Shown: positions 35,336 to 44,291 of the stretch, piece after piece
Position numbering within the stretch: the stretch's first letter is position 1
How the letters are laid out: each line of letters begins with the position of its first letter
NCBI RefSeq assembly: GCF_002197755.1
Contig: NZ_NHOT01000005.1
Location: 62,001-126,000, forward strand
Source of the DNA: Pedobacter sp. AJM
GTDB taxonomy: Bacteria > Bacteroidota > Bacteroidia > Sphingobacteriales > Sphingobacteriaceae
Direction of reading: 5' to 3'
DNA length: 64,000 bases
The notes under the pieces: generated by a model
Seen by the model: only the letters and a program-made list of their open reading frames with translations
Told to the model about the DNA's origin: nothing
Database searches by the model: none
Translations under genes and position numbers: made by a program

Positions 35336-35851
35336 ATGAAAAAGATATTTGTAGTTATCGCATTAAGTTCAGTAATGTTTGCTTGCAACAATAAGGCAAA
35401 AGAAGAAGCTGAATTAAAACAAAAGGAAGCTGAAAAACAACTGGCGGTAAAAGCCGTGAAAGACAGTTTACGTTTGGATAGTTTTAAAAGGGCTGAAGTT
35501 GCCAAGGTTGAAGCAGAAAAAGAAGCTAAACATCAGGCAGAATTGGCTGCAGCAAGAGCTGCAGGTGCCAGATCATCAAGATCTACAAGGTCATATGCAA
35601 GTACCGGCAGCAGTTCAGGTGGAAGCTCCAGCTCTTATGGTGGTACTCAGCCTACAGCAAAGAAAAAAGGCTGGAGTGATGCCGCAAAAGGTACAGTAAT
35701 CGGTGGTGCAGCAGGTGCCGTGGGTGGTGCCTTAATTGATAAGAAAAAAGGTAGAGGTGCCATTATCGGTGGTTTAGTTGGTGCTGGTGGCGGTTATTTA
35801 ATCGGCAGAGGCGAAGACAGAAAATCTGGTCGTGTGCAACCTAAAAACTAG
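35336..35851 (+). CDS. Glycine-zipper lipoprotein
   Basis: The 171-residue lipoprotein has a lipobox ending FAC (Cys17). A charged coiled-coil-like Lys/Glu/Ala segment follows (~20-75), then a Ser/Gly-rich linker, then a glycine zipper AAKGTVIGGAAGAVGGALIDKK and AIIGGLVGAGGGYLIGRG (~120-160). Glycine-zipper lipoproteins of this kind insert two short helices in the outer membrane or its inner leaflet. It has its own terminator and no operon partner. Function unknown; envelope stability is a guess from composition. Confidence 0.8.
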   Translation: MKKIFVVIALSSVMFACNNKAKEEAELKQKEAEKQLAVKAVKDSLRLDSFKRAEVAKVEAEKEAKHQAELAAARAAGARSSRSTRSYASTGSSSGGSSSSYGGTQPTAKKKGWSDAAKGTVIGGAAGAVGGALIDKKKGRGAIIGGLVGAGGGYLIGRGEDRKSGRVQPKN

Positions 35852-35870
35852 ATAGCATTATGAATAAAGG

Positions 35871-35900
35871 AAGCGGTTATTTTTAATAACCGCTTTTTTT
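35871..35900 (+). terminator. Rho-independent terminator after the glycine-zipper gene
   Basis: The 11-bp stem AAGCGGTTATT (35871-35881) pairs with AATAACCGCTT (35885-35895) over a TTT loop, followed by a T run. Confidence 0.92.
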
Positions 35901-36529
35901 TGCACCCATTTTTTTTGGCTTTACTGCCCAGGCAAAAGTACTTATCGCCCTTCATTGCTATCAAACCTGTTGGTATTTGTCTGGAATTGTCTGACATTGT
36001 CCGGTTAAATGGTGCTTTGTTCGAGGTTTGTTCTCTTCAAAATGCTTTAAAGGCCGTTTTCCCGAAGGATAGTCGAAGCAGTATCGGAGAAAACCCATCC
36101 TTAACTTTTATGTTATGGAAAATAAGTATATCCTGAGTGGCTGAAAATTTTATCATTCAAAATCAATTATAAGTGTCTTAAAGTCGCTTTTTTATTTTCC
36201 ACTGTATTATGCCCCGAAAATGGCATTTTTGAAGTAGGGGATGGGCACGCGTATTTTAGTTTGAGTATTGGCGTGACTGTTGCATAATGCGTATGTTTTT
36301 TAACCATTGCAGCTATAGGCTTGCTTACCGATTCCATCTTTGTACCAACCGTCAATACCGCCTCTTTCAGTGATCGGATACCTTCTTTCTGCCAAAAGCA
36401 GTACGATCTGGGAAAATTTAACAGTATTTTTTTACGAATACCCGTTGTGCCGTATCAGAAATATAAAACCTTCATGCCTAAAAAAATGTCTAATGAATGA
36501 AACTATATCATTAACCATTGCCAAAACAT
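35901..36529. other. 629-bp region without a recognisable gene
   Basis: Only short open frames without recognisable motifs, signal or start context were found. The largest on the minus strand (ending near 36167) reads back without an ATG start and could be a decayed gene. It lies just before the glycan cluster and may hold that cluster's promoter, although no TAnnTTTG element was found near 36530. Confidence 0.5.
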
Positions 36530-37624
36530 ATGAGGATCGGAATTATCGCTCACTTAAAACACCCCATTATTGCCCCGTTTGCAGGTGGACTGGAGGTATT
36601 TACACATGAAATAACCCGTAGACTGGTATCTCGCGGTCACGATGTGATCCTATTTGCCAGTTCAAGTTCTGATGAAAATCTTCCTGTTGATCCGATTCTA
36701 TCTGATGAACATTATGATCAGCAAACAGGGATGCGGATCAAAAAAAGGGATTTGCCTTCAGAATATATCGCTGAGCATCATGCCTATTTTGGTTTGATGT
36801 CGAAAATTGATGATTATAACCTGGACATCATTTTCAATAACAGCCTGCACTATATCCCGATTACCATGGCCAATCTGTTAAACACACCGATGTTAACCGT
36901 TTTGCATACCCCACCATTTTACGAACTGCAACTGGCCATTAAGGCAGAACAAAAAAATCCTGTGATTCAATACGTTACTGTGTCTAAGCAGAGTGCAGCG
37001 AACTGGAGCAATATTGTTTCCAGTTGTGAGGTGATTGAAAACGGAATTGATCTGGATCAGTGGAAGGTTTATGCGGAAGCAAATGAAGAAAAATATGCCG
37101 TTTGGTTTGGAAGAATCCATCCGGATAAAGGCCTCCATTTGGCTATACAGGCTGCAAAGCTAGCCGGCATTCCGCTGAAAATTGCCGGTGGAATTGCGGA
37201 CCAGAAATATTTTAAGGAAAAGGTAGCCATACTGCTGGATGAAAGCACAACGCTATTAGGCCTGCAGGACCAAAAATCATTAAACGCCCTGATCGGAGGA
37301 GCAAGTGTATGTATTGTGAGTCCGTGCTGGCAGGAGCCATTTGGCTTAGTGGTTGCAGAAGCATTGAGCTGTGGTACGCCGGTAGCTGGTTTTAAAATGG
37401 GTGCTTTATCCGAAATTATAGCCACAGGAACCGGTATCCTGGTTGATTATCCTGCCGTTGATGATTTGGCCACTGCTATACAAGACGCCATGAAACTAGA
37501 CAGAAAGACGGTGAGTGATTATGCCAGGCAGCGGTTTGATATTGAAAAAATGGTTGAAAAATATGAAGATATGCTGGCAGCGGTAGCTGAGGGCAAAATC
37601 AAGAAAAATCTGGTAGCCATATGA
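36530..37624 (+). CDS. Glycosyltransferase family 4 (GT-B)
   Basis: The 364-residue enzyme has the GT-B fold: MRIGIIAHLKHPIIAPFAGGLE with the N-terminal Gly-rich loop, WFGRIHPDKGLHLAIQAAK at the start of the donor domain (~185), and the E-x7-E motif PCWQEPFGLVVAEALSCGTP near residue 265. GT4 enzymes are retaining. The start at the ATG at 36530 was preferred to an in-frame TTG four codons upstream. It is first in a tightly packed set of four plus-strand genes and overlaps the acyl-CoA dehydrogenase gene by 4 bp (ATGA). The acceptor is unknown. Confidence 0.92.
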   Translation: MRIGIIAHLKHPIIAPFAGGLEVFTHEITRRLVSRGHDVILFASSSSDENLPVDPILSDEHYDQQTGMRIKKRDLPSEYIAEHHAYFGLMSKIDDYNLDIIFNNSLHYIPITMANLLNTPMLTVLHTPPFYELQLAIKAEQKNPVIQYVTVSKQSAANWSNIVSSCEVIENGIDLDQWKVYAEANEEKYAVWFGRIHPDKGLHLAIQAAKLAGIPLKIAGGIADQKYFKEKVAILLDESTTLLGLQDQKSLNALIGGASVCIVSPCWQEPFGLVVAEALSCGTPVAGFKMGALSEIIATGTGILVDYPAVDDLATAIQDAMKLDRKTVSDYARQRFDIEKMVEKYEDMLAAVAEGKIKKNLVAI

Positions 37625-38766
37625 TCACAGATACAACCGAAGTATTTCATACAGCAATCAGCAAGCCTTCCATTGATGAGGTGTTGAAAAGAATTGCGGA
37701 AAGTGCCGCGGCTACAGAGCATCAGCCTGATGGTCCGGCAGCAGAATTTAAATGGCTGCATGAATGCGGGGCACTATCCATTGTGCTTCCTGGTCATGAA
37801 CTGGATTTTAATCTGCCTAAAACACCCCAGTTGCTGCGTCTTCTGAAAGACGTGGGCAAAGCCAATTTAGCTGTAGGAAGAATCTATGAAGGGCATATTA
37901 ACACCCTTTACCTGATCCATTTATATGCCGCACAAGCACAGCGTGAACGGTGGTACAAAGAAGCAGAAGCAGGCCTGTTGTTTGGCATATGGAATACCCA
38001 GGCTGCAGATGGCATTTCGCTTGAAGCAGTTGATTCGGGATTTCGCGTTCATGGAAGCAAAACCTTCTGTTCGGGTGCTGCCATCATCAACCGTGCACTG
38101 ATTTCGGGAGATATTCACCGAGATGGTGAAAAAGGCTGGCAATTGCTGGTCATCAATATGGAAGATTTGCCACAGGATAGAATTGACTATGATAGCTGGA
38201 AACCTTTGGGCATGAAGGCATCTGGCAGTTATAAAGTAAATTTTAGCGATTACCTCATTTACGATGAGGACTTACTGGCTCGCCCAGGTACTTATTTAAC
38301 CCAGCCGTATTTTAATGCCGGAGCCATTCGCTTTGCAGCCGTACATCTGGGTGGTGCCGAAGCCATTGCAGCGCATACCCTTTCTTATTTAAAACAGTTG
38401 AAGCGCACAGATGATCCTTTCCAGCAGATGCGCATGTACCATATGATGAGTGAACTCACCACCGGACAATTGTGGTTGAACCGTGCAGGTAAGTATTATG
38501 ATCGATGGGTTGCAGCAGGTACACATGATGATGCATTGATTGCTTTTGCCAATATGACCCGTACGATCATTGAAGAAATCTGCTTAAAGATAATGGATGA
38601 GAGCAACCGTTGTGTAGGTGCAAGAGGATTAATGGAACCTTTTGAACTGGAACGCCTGCACCGCGACCTGACATTCTACCTGCGCCAGCCCGCACCAGAT
38701 GCCACCAGACTGAAGGCTGCCGATTTTTTTATACAAAACGATTTTTCTTTTGACGATGATATTTGA
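37621..38766 (+). CDS. Acyl-CoA dehydrogenase family protein
   Basis: The 381-residue flavoprotein fits the acyl-CoA dehydrogenase fold: a helical N-domain (IDEVLKRIAESAAATEHQP), a middle beta-domain (GIWNTQAADGISLEA, RVHGSKTFCSGA) and a helical C-domain ending CVGARGLMEPFELERLHRDL, where GARG is the typical FAD-contacting loop. The catalytic base was not located with confidence. It overlaps both neighbours (4 and 11 bp), so it is translationally coupled to two glycan enzymes rather than to beta-oxidation genes. It may desaturate or oxidise an acyl or amino-sugar group of the product. Confidence 0.88.
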   Translation: MITDTTEVFHTAISKPSIDEVLKRIAESAAATEHQPDGPAAEFKWLHECGALSIVLPGHELDFNLPKTPQLLRLLKDVGKANLAVGRIYEGHINTLYLIHLYAAQAQRERWYKEAEAGLLFGIWNTQAADGISLEAVDSGFRVHGSKTFCSGAAIINRALISGDIHRDGEKGWQLLVINMEDLPQDRIDYDSWKPLGMKASGSYKVNFSDYLIYDEDLLARPGTYLTQPYFNAGAIRFAAVHLGGAEAIAAHTLSYLKQLKRTDDPFQQMRMYHMMSELTTGQLWLNRAGKYYDRWVAAGTHDDALIAFANMTRTIIEEICLKIMDESNRCVGARGLMEPFELERLHRDLTFYLRQPAPDATRLKAADFFIQNDFSFDDDI

Positions 38767-40078
38767 CAAAAAAGCCTTCAGGTCATCAGCAACAGGCGTA
38801 GAGGAAAAATTTCTCCTCACGATCAAAAGATGCCTGATTTTAGCACCACATCCTGATGATGAATCTTTGGCTTGTGGTGGTTTAATTCAATTGCTGCTTC
38901 AGCAAGGTACCGAAGTGCGGGTGATCCTCACCACTGATGGAAGCCAGTCACACCGGTCAGCTACCTATCCGCCTGATCAGCTGGCTGCATTGCGGTATGG
39001 AGAAATGATTACTGCACTGGATTGTTTAGGTATAGATCCGCAACAGCTTAAAGGTTACCAAAGTAAAGATTCTGCCATGCCGGCTAAAGGTGAACCCGGT
39101 TTTGAGACCTTATCTGAAAGGCTTCATGCTGATCTTTCTCATTTTCTTCCGCAACTTATTTTAGTTCCTTACGAACTTGATCCACACCGCGATCATCGCG
39201 CTACCTTTCAATTGCTGTTATCCGCGTTAAAAAATGTAGCCAATTATAAGCCCCTGATTTGGGAATATCCCATCTGGCTTTATGAAAATGCCAGTGAAAG
39301 TGACATTCCGAAACTGGAAGCCGGAGAACTTAAGTTTTTAGACATCCATGGTTATCTGCATAAAAAAGAGAAAGCCATTCAGGCGCATCAATCTCAAACC
39401 ACCCAACTCATTGATGATGATCCATCCGGATTTAGGTTAACAGCAGAAATGATGGGAAATTTTTTAAACGGGAAAGAATATTTTATGCAGCGCAACAAAA
39501 TCAATCCGGCCGGCACGCTTTCTAAAGACTACTTCGAAACACTTTACAGCACGCATTCAGATCCATGGTCATTCGAAACCAGTGCATATGAAAGCCATAA
39601 ATATGCGACTACCATATCGGCCATCCCGGATGGACAATACAAGAAAGCGTTGGAGATTGGCTGTTCCATCGGCGTGTTAACACAAATGTTAAGCTCCAAA
39701 TGTGACCATTTGACCGCAATGGATATCAGTGAGGTTGCGCTGGAAAAAGCCAGAAAACGTATGGAAGATCAAAAAGCAGTCGCCTTTATTCAAGGTGGAA
39801 TTCCGGCCGATTTTCCGGATGAAAGTTTTGATCTCATTGTCATGAGTGAAGTGGGCTATTACCTCTCCAAAGAAGATCTTCTAGCCACCAGGGAACTTAT
39901 TTTTAATTCATTATTACCTGATGGTATTCTGGTACTGGTACACTGGACACATTTTGTAGCTGATTATCCATTGAGTGGCGATGAAGTGCACCATTGTTTT
40001 GACCAGGCTAACCTCAGACATTTGAAAGGTAGCAGGACTGCCGATTACCGGCTGGATGTGTACAAAAAGCAGGAATAG
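38756..40078 (+). CDS. PIG-L deacetylase fused to NodS-like SAM methyltransferase
   Basis: The 440-residue protein has two domains. Residues ~25-235 are a PIG-L/LmbE zinc N-deacetylase with APHPDDESLACGG (30-42) and LDPHRDHRAT (141-150), the metal-binding motifs for removing acetyl from GlcNAc. Residues ~255-440 are a class I methyltransferase with SAM motif LEIGCSIGVLT (299-309) and the DPWSFETSAYESHKY start typical of the NodS branch. NodS N-methylates deacetylated chitooligosaccharide in rhizobial Nod factors. The fusion therefore predicts sequential N-deacetylation and methylation. The start at the ATG at 38756 gives an 11-bp overlap with the previous gene. Confidence 0.92.
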   Translation: MIFDKKAFRSSATGVEEKFLLTIKRCLILAPHPDDESLACGGLIQLLLQQGTEVRVILTTDGSQSHRSATYPPDQLAALRYGEMITALDCLGIDPQQLKGYQSKDSAMPAKGEPGFETLSERLHADLSHFLPQLILVPYELDPHRDHRATFQLLLSALKNVANYKPLIWEYPIWLYENASESDIPKLEAGELKFLDIHGYLHKKEKAIQAHQSQTTQLIDDDPSGFRLTAEMMGNFLNGKEYFMQRNKINPAGTLSKDYFETLYSTHSDPWSFETSAYESHKYATTISAIPDGQYKKALEIGCSIGVLTQMLSSKCDHLTAMDISEVALEKARKRMEDQKAVAFIQGGIPADFPDESFDLIVMSEVGYYLSKEDLLATRELIFNSLLPDGILVLVHWTHFVADYPLSGDEVHHCFDQANLRHLKGSRTADYRLDVYKKQE

Positions 40079-40083
40079 ATTTT

Positions 40084-41133
40084 ATGAAATTTAACCTTGC
40101 TTTTTATGTTCACCATCATGGTGCCGGTCACTTCACCCGAACCGCACAAATCATCAGGCATCTCCATGGTTTCCATATTACTTTGCTTGGTAGTAATTTG
40201 AAACCCTACCAGCATTTACTCCCTAAAGAGACTAATGTCATCCATCTTCCTATGGATACGCCGGATCAAAATGATGTATACCATAGTAATGGAAATGCAG
40301 TTGATGCCTTTCACTATGCGCCATTGAATATAAAAGGAATCAGCGAACGGGCAGCCATGATGACCAACTTTTTTCAATCGGCCCATCCCTTATTGCTGGT
40401 GGTTGATGTATCGGTAGAGGTGACCCTGCTGGCCCGGTTAGCAGGTATTCCAACCATTGTGATGCGTCAGCACGGGCTTCGCGATGACCTGCCACACCTG
40501 ATGGCCTATCAGAGCGCTGAACTACTGATTGCTCCTTTTCCTGCTGCCATATCCCCCAAATCTGCAAAATGGATCACAGATAAAACCAAATATGTTGGTG
40601 GTTTCTCGCGGTTTGATAAAGGCAATTCTGCAGCAGAAAAGCCGCGTCATGTTGCTGTCATTGTAGGAAGTGGTGGTACCTCCATCGATGCGGATTTTAT
40701 AGGATTCCTTACCAATGCTGCCCATGATTTTAATTTTTACATTATCGGAAAAATTGACGGGAAAGCTATATTACAGCCTCATGTCACCTATTACGGACAT
40801 CAGGATGAACCGGGAATGCTGTTAGAGCAGTGCAGCATGGTAATTGGCAATACCGGTCACAATACCGTAATGGAAATGGCCAGCCTGAATAAACGTTTTA
40901 TTGCCATTCCGGAATCACGTCCGTTTGATGAACAATTGGATAAGGCCAGGGCCATCCAGTCCGTTCCCGGCGTAATAATGATTTTACCCGAATCGCTTTA
41001 TGAAACCAACTGGAACGAGGTTTTGCACCAGCTGCAGGCTCAACAGCCTGAGTGGGATGGTATAATAGCGGAAAATGCACTGGCAAGTACCGCAGAAGCA
41101 ATTGTGGCTGTAGGCCAAAAAATATATGGTTAA
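40084..41133 (+). CDS. MurG-like GT-B glycosyltransferase
   Basis: The 349-residue protein opens NLAFYVHHHGAGHFTRTAQI, with the Gly/His-rich loop of MurG- and UGT-type enzymes. It has VGSGGTSID at the start of the donor domain and IGNTGHNTVMEMASLNKRFIAIPESR in place of the usual donor-binding HGGxxT region. The ends are compatible with a complete enzyme. It is 5 bp after the deacetylase-methyltransferase and ends one base before the stop of the convergent GT2 gene, leaving no room for a terminator. Donor and acceptor are unknown. Confidence 0.85.
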   Translation: MKFNLAFYVHHHGAGHFTRTAQIIRHLHGFHITLLGSNLKPYQHLLPKETNVIHLPMDTPDQNDVYHSNGNAVDAFHYAPLNIKGISERAAMMTNFFQSAHPLLLVVDVSVEVTLLARLAGIPTIVMRQHGLRDDLPHLMAYQSAELLIAPFPAAISPKSAKWITDKTKYVGGFSRFDKGNSAAEKPRHVAVIVGSGGTSIDADFIGFLTNAAHDFNFYIIGKIDGKAILQPHVTYYGHQDEPGMLLEQCSMVIGNTGHNTVMEMASLNKRFIAIPESRPFDEQLDKARAIQSVPGVIMILPESLYETNWNEVLHQLQAQQPEWDGIIAENALASTAEAIVAVGQKIYG

Positions 41134-41134
41134 C

Positions 41135-41947
41135 TTATTTTTTTAAGGCAGCAATGATTTCCTGCTCAGCAGGTTGCCGCTTCAGGATAATCCGGGTTGG
41201 ATGCCATTCTATTAAACCTAAATCGCTGAAGGCCTTCAACCAGCCTTCCATGGGCCATTTTTTCCATTTCTGATAGAAACGGTTAGCATTGCCAACGATG
41301 TCTTTGAGGTGGTTAAGCGGCGGTGAAAAGCTTTCATGGTACTGGTGGTAGGCGATCGCAGGGATATGTTTTAGCGGAACATGCATTTCTGAGGCTGTAA
41401 AGGAAAAATCAGTATCCTCTGCACCGTAGCCTTCATAGCCTTCATCGAATCCGCCAATGTGATGGTAAACGGATCTGGAACAGGCAAAATTTAAAGACCA
41501 GAAAAGTGCATAAGGTATCTCATTCATTTCACCCCGAATCGGATCAGGATCGCTCCAAAAATCCATAGACGTTAAAAAACCATCTTGTTCAGTAGCGTCT
41601 TTACGAAGATACCTGACTGTTCCACTCCACAATGTTGTTGCGTTTTGATGTCGCTGATAGTCGGCAATAAGTGTGGCACCCGGAATACAATCAACATCTA
41701 AAAAGATGAGGAAATCGCCATTTGCTTTCTCTGCCGCCAAATTCCGGGCTGCAGCAAGGGGAAGTTGTCCATTTTTGAGGATAGTATGGCAATGCACCGG
41801 GAAGGGCAGTGCCGGGATGTTCCTGATCGGCTCGTTCATAAAAACAATTACCACTTCATCAGGTAGAACGGTATTCATTTCCAATCCTTTAAGCAAGTTG
41901 ATCAATGCATTTGCCCGACCTTTTACAATGGTTAAAACAGATATCAT
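41135..41947 (-). CDS. Glycosyltransferase family 2, galactosyltransferase-like
   Basis: The 270-residue GT-A enzyme has the DxD-type motif FLDVDCIPG near residue 98 and GGFDEGYEGYGAEDTDF (~165), the signature of the beta-1,4-galactosyltransferase-like C-terminal part found in bacterial GT2 proteins. It starts MISVLTIVKGRANALINLL. It lies 8 bp after the other GT2 gene on the minus strand and converges on the plus-strand glycan genes with a 1-bp gap. No membrane segment is visible, so it acts in the cytoplasm. Confidence 0.9.
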   Translation of the reverse strand: MISVLTIVKGRANALINLLKGLEMNTVLPDEVVIVFMNEPIRNIPALPFPVHCHTILKNGQLPLAAARNLAAEKANGDFLIFLDVDCIPGATLIADYQRHQNATTLWSGTVRYLRKDATEQDGFLTSMDFWSDPDPIRGEMNEIPYALFWSLNFACSRSVYHHIGGFDEGYEGYGAEDTDFSFTASEMHVPLKHIPAIAYHQYHESFSPPLNHLKDIVGNANRFYQKWKKWPMEGWLKAFSDLGLIEWHPTRIILKRQPAEQEIIAALKK

Positions 41948-41955
41948 AAAACACT

Positions 41956-43161
41956 TTAAACGGCGATACCCTGCAAATCATCTGCTTCAGTGATGATCAT
42001 AGGGGCAGGCATAGGTTGTAGAATGGTTTTTGAAAAATACTGTCTCACCGAACTGATGGCCTTAGAAATAGGTTCCATGATAATCTGCTGATGTCCGGAA
42101 GATAAAAGATGTTCCTCCATCTGTTCCCACAAGCTTTCAAAATACTGATTGTTTTGTACAGCCATTTTAAGTGCATGAAAATCAATGGCCAGTGCAGCAG
42201 CCATCTCCTTGAGTTCCGTATAGAAGGCAGGACATTGTTTGCGGCTTGTCCAGAGTTTCCGGAGTGAATTTTTAGTGCTTAGTTTAAAAATCAGTGTTTC
42301 CAGTGATTCCACTAACTGTTGCTCTCCCTTGGTACTCATATCCTGCCATTGTTGTAATTGTACCGAAAATCCAAATTCCACCCTGCCATTAAGCCTCGAG
42401 GAAGTATAGATTTTCACTTTTGGAGAATGCCTGATTTTGGCATCTATTCTTTTTAAACGTTTTCTGAATTCTTCATCTTCGAGGTATGGGATGGCTGGTA
42501 ACCTTCCCGAACGATCATACATTTCACAAGTAACCGCCAGGCTTGGGCCATAGCATTGGAAGTGCCTTGGCCATGGATTGGATATACATGGATCAAGAAC
42601 GGATTCCAGCCGGCTTGTAAACAAGCGGTACGTCACATCACGCAGGTGGTGCAATTTAGATTGAAGTGGTGTATCTCTGGGTAAAATTCTGCCGCCCACA
42701 ACATCAGCACCGTTTTCCATTTCGTCCATAATGTGGTATAGCCACTGAGGATCAGCCTGGCTATCACCATCTGTAGAAACAATGATGCCACGGTATCCGG
42801 CCACTTCTGTTAGCCGTTGATAGGCGGCATCCATTAGTAATCTCCTGGCTGTGCCAATATGAGCCGCTTTACCTTCCAGCGTGATTGCTGCCACATGCAA
42901 CCTCAGTTCAGGGTATTGAAGCTGATAATTCCGGCAGATTTCAAAAGTACGGTCAGTACAATTATTGGCCAGCACCAAAACTTCAAAATATTCGGGTGGA
43001 ACAGGAATTCCAGATGGATCAACCTGCATACGGATGGCATCCAATGTATGGGCAATACAAGCTTCCTCATTTTTAACCGGAACAATAACTGATAAACGCA
43101 AAAAGGGATCTGGTGATGTGGAGAAAAGAATAACGTTTTTTTTAGATAAGGATAGAATCAT
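41956..43161 (-). CDS. Glycosyltransferase family 2
   Basis: The 401-residue GT-A enzyme has LRLSVIVPVKNEEACIAHTLDAI near residue 20, VLVLANNCTDRT (~62) and VSTDGDSQADPQW (~128) carrying the DxD-like site. The catalytic loop is YLEDEEFRKRLK (~215), close to the ED motif of GT2 enzymes. An extra ~150-residue C-terminal helical part follows. The start was set at the ATG at 43161 (MILSLSKK); an in-frame TTG eight codons earlier is less likely. It is first in a two-gene minus unit with the galactosyltransferase-like gene. Confidence 0.88.
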   Translation of the reverse strand: MILSLSKKNVILFSTSPDPFLRLSVIVPVKNEEACIAHTLDAIRMQVDPSGIPVPPEYFEVLVLANNCTDRTFEICRNYQLQYPELRLHVAAITLEGKAAHIGTARRLLMDAAYQRLTEVAGYRGIIVSTDGDSQADPQWLYHIMDEMENGADVVGGRILPRDTPLQSKLHHLRDVTYRLFTSRLESVLDPCISNPWPRHFQCYGPSLAVTCEMYDRSGRLPAIPYLEDEEFRKRLKRIDAKIRHSPKVKIYTSSRLNGRVEFGFSVQLQQWQDMSTKGEQQLVESLETLIFKLSTKNSLRKLWTSRKQCPAFYTELKEMAAALAIDFHALKMAVQNNQYFESLWEQMEEHLLSSGHQQIIMEPISKAISSVRQYFSKTILQPMPAPMIITEADDLQGIAV

Positions 43162-43361
43162 AATGCTGGTTAAGACATGTTTCAAGGAGAACAGTATTAT
43201 TGAAACAAAAGTTCTATAATTATGTCCGCCCGCATCATGTATATAAACAAAGTAGTGCTTAAAGCCTGGAAATGAACTTGTCAGGAATAAAATAAATTAA
43301 ATTGCTCAGCCTGGTTATGCAGAAAGTGCACTGATGATTGAGTTGGAATAGACCGGTTGTG

Positions 43362-43646
43362 TTATAGAAGGCTGTGGTGTGAGCGGGTTTCAATTTCGGC
43401 AATAATCTGATTGATAACAGGCGAATGCAGGGCAATGTGGTGGCTTTGCGGGGCGAGATCACTTTCGAACAAAGAAACCTTTTCAATCAATTCATCCAGT
43501 GGAAGCAATTGCCAGTCTTCGCCCGGAGGCCTCAATGCCGCAACAATATGCCCCTCATGGATAATCTCAAAAATACCATCTGCTTCGCTGACGGTGATAC
43601 TTGTATTTTCACCATCCAGAATGACTTCAAGGTTGAAAGATTTCAT
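43362..43646 (-). CDS. Hypothetical 94-residue protein
   Basis: No family was recognised. The frame MKSFNLEVILDGENTSITVSEADGIFEI... is acidic, soluble and without signal peptide or membrane segment. It looks like alternating strands in the first half (ILDGENTSITVSE, FEIIHEGHIVAAL) and a helix at the end. The start at 43646 was chosen over a longer frame with a hydrophobic N-terminus. The composition and codon use look like those of a real gene. It lies 200 bp from the GT2 gene and is divergent from the next small gene. Confidence 0.55.
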   Translation of the reverse strand: MKSFNLEVILDGENTSITVSEADGIFEIIHEGHIVAALRPPGEDWQLLPLDELIEKVSLFESDLAPQSHHIALHSPVINQIIAEIETRSHHSLL

Positions 43647-43773
43647 ATTTAGGCAACAAATTTTAAAAGTAAAAAGTTTTGGAAGTGTAAAAATGATGAC
43701 CATGGTCAAGGGTAATCTGCTTTCCGGGTGTCAAAATTAATAGCTCTCAATTTCAATAATTTAGCATCAGCCA

Positions 43774-43804
43774 TTTGCAAAAGTCGATTATCCCTATAAA
43801 TTTG
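43774..43804 (+). promoter_or_regulatory. Full Bacteroidota promoter (TTTG-N19-TAAATTTG)
   Basis: A -33 TTTG (43774-43777) and a -7 TAAATTTG (43797-43804) are separated by the usual 19 bp. The predicted transcription start falls at about 43808-43810, on the ATG of the next gene at 43809, so the message would be leaderless or nearly so. Confidence 0.6.
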
Positions 43805-43808
43805 CGGC

Positions 43809-44114
43809 ATGACTGTGACTGTGCTGGCCATCCCGGAGACTGATTTTGTTCCGGCTAAACACCTGGCTAAACTCATGAATGAGCATTTAAAGCGTGCCGC
43901 AAAGGAACTTGCTGAAGTACACCTTAAAGCATTAACCGGAAGTGGCTTCTCAAAGGATGACCTGGTAATTTATATCAGTTATAACCCTAAATTTAAAATA
44001 CGTTACCGCATCGTAAATGATGTGCCTACCGATGTGGAATATTTTGTGGCGGCATGTTGTGGTCGCCTCGGCTATATGCTCTGGCGAACCAATCTGATTA
44101 ATACTGATCAGTAA
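43809..44114 (+). CDS. Hypothetical 101-residue protein
   Basis: No family was recognised. The protein MTVTVLAIPETDFVPAKHLA... is slightly basic and helical in its first half (KLMNEHLKRAAKELAEVHLK), then beta-rich, with two adjacent Cys in FVAACCGRLGYMLWRTNLI near residues 82-83. There is no signal peptide. A consensus promoter ends only 4 bp before its ATG. Because both the promoter and the frame are good it is likely real, but its role is unknown. Confidence 0.55.
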   Translation: MTVTVLAIPETDFVPAKHLAKLMNEHLKRAAKELAEVHLKALTGSGFSKDDLVIYISYNPKFKIRYRIVNDVPTDVEYFVAACCGRLGYMLWRTNLINTDQ

Positions 44115-44250
44115 ATTTACCCTTCCCGGCATAACATCTTTAAAACGCTTTTAACCAGAAGCCAAAACAGAAAACACTTCACCCGTTTTTCCTGTCAAGA
44201 TTAAAAGGAGGTTCAGTTAAATTGTGGTCATTCTATTTCACATTGTTTGC

Positions 44251-44258
44251 TATATTTG
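44251..44258 (+). promoter_or_regulatory. -7 promoter element (TATATTTG) of gatB
   Basis: TATATTTG fits TAnnTTTG and lies 33 bp before the gatB ATG at 44292. A TTG at 44222-44224 is 26 bp upstream, longer than the usual spacing. Confidence 0.5.
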
Positions 44259-44291
44259 CAATCACCATACATTTAAAAGGCATCATTTTAT

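Noticed and set aside
36167..36355. 62-codon minus-strand frame in the gap before the glycan cluster
   Set aside because: No ATG start, no recognisable motif and no promoter; at most a decayed fragment.
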